From an uncultured Verrucomicrobiota bacterium (lineage in GTDB: Bacteria > Verrucomicrobiota > Verrucomicrobiia > Limisphaerales > UBA9464): a DNA stretch of 7,557 bases. The stretch is from NCBI GenBank assembly GCA_903864375.1, contig CAIPFS010000081.1, positions 1 through 7,557 on the forward strand, written 5' to 3'. Of the stretch, positions 6,426 through 7,557 are shown piece after piece (the stretch's first letter is position 1; the number at the start of each line of letters is the position of its first letter). A program made the translations under genes and the position numbers. The notes under the pieces are model-generated. The model was given only the letters and a program-made list of their open reading frames with translations. It did not search any database and was not told where the DNA came from.

Positions 6426-6450
6426 TCGGGGTAAAATTCGTCGGGGTAAA
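6426..6450 (+). repeat. Direct decamer repeat just upstream of tatC
   Basis: TCGGGGTAAA occurs at 6426-6435 and again at 6441-6450, a 15-nt period, ending 5 nt before the tatC ATG. The second copy's GGGG is the only G-rich element near the start, so one copy may contribute to ribosome binding; paired copies could also be a direct-repeat operator or a slippage duplication. Confidence 0.6.
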
Positions 6451-6455
6451 TCTCC

Positions 6456-7472
6456 ATGGCTGAACTGCCGGAGGTTCTCCCTCCCGACTCCTCCGACCCT
6501 TCCGAGGAATCGGGAGGAGGACCCGTTAAATCGTTTCTCGACCACTTGGAGGACCTGCGATGGATGCTGGTCCGCTGTGCTGTCGCGTTGTTTCTCGGCA
6601 TCGTCCTCTGTCTCAGCGCGAGTAATTACATCATCGGTTTTCTGAAGTGGCCGTTGGAACGCGCCCAACGGATGCGGACCTCGTCGGACCCGCAGATCAC
6701 GATCTCTGTTGGCACCAATATTCTCGCCCGGTTCGCCGCCAATGATCCCCGGCAGTTTCCTCTGGGGGCAGGCGCCACCAACGACGCGTTTTTCCGCCTG
6801 GCCACGGTCCGGGTTGGAAGCAATGACGTTCTGGCGGTGATCCCCGACCCCAATCCCCCCGCCATCGCACAACAGGCGATGCACGTCGACCTGGCCGTCA
6901 TCAGTCCGGCGGAGGCGTTTACGGTGGCCATCCAGATCGCCATTTATGGTGGGTTCACCGTCAGTGCGCCATTCCTGATCTTTTTCATCGCCCAATTCGT
7001 GCTCCCCGCCCTTCATCAGCACGAGAAGCGTTTCATCTACCGCATCGCCGGCTTCGCCTCCGGCCTCTTCTTCGCAGGCGTCGCTTTTTGTTACCTGGTC
7101 ATGATGGTGGTGACCCTGAGTGCCACCGTTGGCTTCTCGGATTGGCTGGGACTGAGATCGAGTTTTTGGAAGGCCAGTGAATACATCAGCTTCATGTGCT
7201 GGTTCATGCTGGGCATGGGCCTGAGTTTCCAATTGCCCCTGGTGCTGCTCACCCTGGTCAAAATCGGGCTTCTTGATTATCGGAAGCTGTCGAGCTTCCG
7301 CTCCTACTGGGTGGTCGCCGGACTCACCATCGCCGCTTTTGTAACGCCGGACGGGAATCCATTGACCATGTTCCTCATGTTCCTGCCACTTCACGTCCTG
7401 TATGAAATCAGCGTGATCATCGCCTGGCGATGGGACCGGAAAGCCCGGCGCGAAACCGCTGTGGATGTTTAA
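6456..7472 (+). CDS. tatC: TatC, twin-arginine signal receptor, with enlarged first periplasmic loop
   Basis: Multi-spanning inner-membrane core of the Tat translocase; it recognises the twin-arginine signal peptide. The 338-residue product has six TM helices (about 40-57, 162-184, 198-221, 246-268, 283-297, 304-324). Hallmarks are HLEDLR at 30-35, SPAEAF at 150-155 before TM2, HEKR at 189-192 with the conserved Glu190 of the signal-binding loop, GLLDYRKL at 271-278 and TPDGNPLTMFLMFLPLHVLYE region from 297. It is about 80 residues longer than E. coli TatC (258): roughly 15 extra N-terminal residues rich in Pro, Ser, Glu and Gly, and a loop between TM1 and TM2 of about 95 residues. The intramembrane position equal to E. 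coli Glu170 is Gln259. No clear RBS; it lies 112 nt after the second tatA. No terminator follows within the window. Confidence 0.95.
   Translation: MAELPEVLPPDSSDPSEESGGGPVKSFLDHLEDLRWMLVRCAVALFLGIVLCLSASNYIIGFLKWPLERAQRMRTSSDPQITISVGTNILARFAANDPRQFPLGAGATNDAFFRLATVRVGSNDVLAVIPDPNPPAIAQQAMHVDLAVISPAEAFTVAIQIAIYGGFTVSAPFLIFFIAQFVLPALHQHEKRFIYRIAGFASGLFFAGVAFCYLVMMVVTLSATVGFSDWLGLRSSFWKASEYISFMCWFMLGMGLSFQLPLVLLTLVKIGLLDYRKLSSFRSYWVVAGLTIAAFVTPDGNPLTMFLMFLPLHVLYEISVIIAWRWDRKARRETAVDV
6480..6517 (+). repeat. Long imperfect hairpin inside the 5' coding end of tatC
   Basis: Bases 6480-6496 pair with 6501-6517: 8 bp, a C/A mismatch, 5 bp, a C/C mismatch and 2 bp, around a 4-nt loop (CCCT). The stem begins 24 nt into the tatC reading frame and covers codons about 9-21, which encode the low-complexity Pro/Ser/Asp/Glu/Gly lead. 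At this position it could slow or tune translation initiation of TatC, but it may just reflect the codons for this biased stretch. Confidence 0.5.
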
Positions 7473-7503
7473 TCGGGCGACACCTTTGGAATGATTGCTT
7501 GCT

Positions 7504-7513
7504 GTGTATACAC
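7504..7513. repeat. Perfect 10-bp palindrome GTGTATACAC downstream of tatC
   Basis: GTGTATACAC is its own reverse complement and lies 31 nt past the tatC stop. It could be a regulator half-site pair for a gene to the right of the window; no function can be assigned. Confidence 0.4.
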
Positions 7514-7518
7514 GGGGG

Positions 7519-7543
7519 TTACATAGACACACCGAATATGTAA
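7519..7543. repeat. Inverted repeat TTACATA...TATGTAA downstream of tatC
   Basis: TTACATA (7519-7525) and TATGTAA (7537-7543) are exact reverse complements with an 11-nt spacer. The stem is AT-rich and has no T-run after it, so it is not a convincing terminator; an operator-like role for a downstream gene is possible. Confidence 0.45.
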
Positions 7544-7557
7544 TCAAGTCAAGTCAA
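7544..7557. repeat. Short tandem repeat TCAAG, cut by the window edge
   Basis: TCAAG TCAAG TCAA runs to the last base of the window, 2.8 copies of a 5-nt unit. It may be the start of a longer microsatellite or just a chance repeat. Confidence 0.4.

Noticed and set aside
7495..7524. A promoter of TTGCTT, 18 nt, TTACAT after tatC
   Set aside because: Only three of six bases match consensus in each box, no better than chance in an AT-richer patch.
6396..7547. A 383-codon minus-strand open frame opposite tatC
   Set aside because: It is a shadow of tatC: its product is rich in His, Gln, Asp and Gly with no membrane or domain pattern, while the plus strand gives a clear TatC.

Overview
The window is a GC-rich bacterial chromosomal segment carrying envelope and membrane-transport housekeeping genes. 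All nine genes recognised are standard bacterial families, and I see no phage, insertion sequence, CRISPR array or RNA gene. Gene content (Tol-Pal with a lipoprotein Pal, plus Tat) points to a Gram-negative, double-membraned organism. The style of several proteins (short TolB, an ExbB/TolQ without the usual motif glutamate, glutamate-containing TatA proteins, a long TatC) together with starts that nearly all lack a Shine-Dalgarno sequence makes me suspect Verrucomicrobiota or a PVC relative. That lineage call is inference from memory, not proof.

Layout: (1) 1-1203, minus strand: most of an NRAMP-family Mn2+/Fe2+ transporter (mntH), whose 3' end runs off the left edge. (2) 1204-1459: divergent intergenic region with a perfect 7-5-7 inverted repeat just upstream of the mntH start. 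(3) 1460-5569, plus strand: a tolQ-tolR-tolA-tolB-pal operon. tolR/tolA and tolA/tolB overlap by ATGA, and a very stable hairpin lies between tolQ and tolR. It closes with a textbook intrinsic terminator at 5592-5622. (4) 5742-7472, plus strand: a twin-arginine translocation cluster, tatA (short), a second longer tatA-type gene, then tatC. (5) 7473-7557: a short tail with a palindrome, an inverted repeat and a TCAAG direct repeat at the window edge.

How the genes work together: TolQ and TolR form a proton-driven inner-membrane motor that energises TolA. TolA spans the periplasm to reach TolB and the outer-membrane lipoprotein Pal, which grips peptidoglycan; the system constricts the outer membrane during division. 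The Tat genes encode the pore-forming and receptor subunits that export folded proteins. MntH imports divalent metal by proton symport. All three use the proton motive force at the inner membrane.

I do not see a convincing undescribed system here. The best leads are variations on known machines: a TatC with an enlarged first periplasmic loop, a Tat cluster with two TatA-like proteins and no recognisable TatB, a TolQ with alanine where the motif glutamate usually lies, a TolB propeller with a two-blade cysteine periodicity, and several intercistronic hairpins or repeats placed next to start or stop codons.
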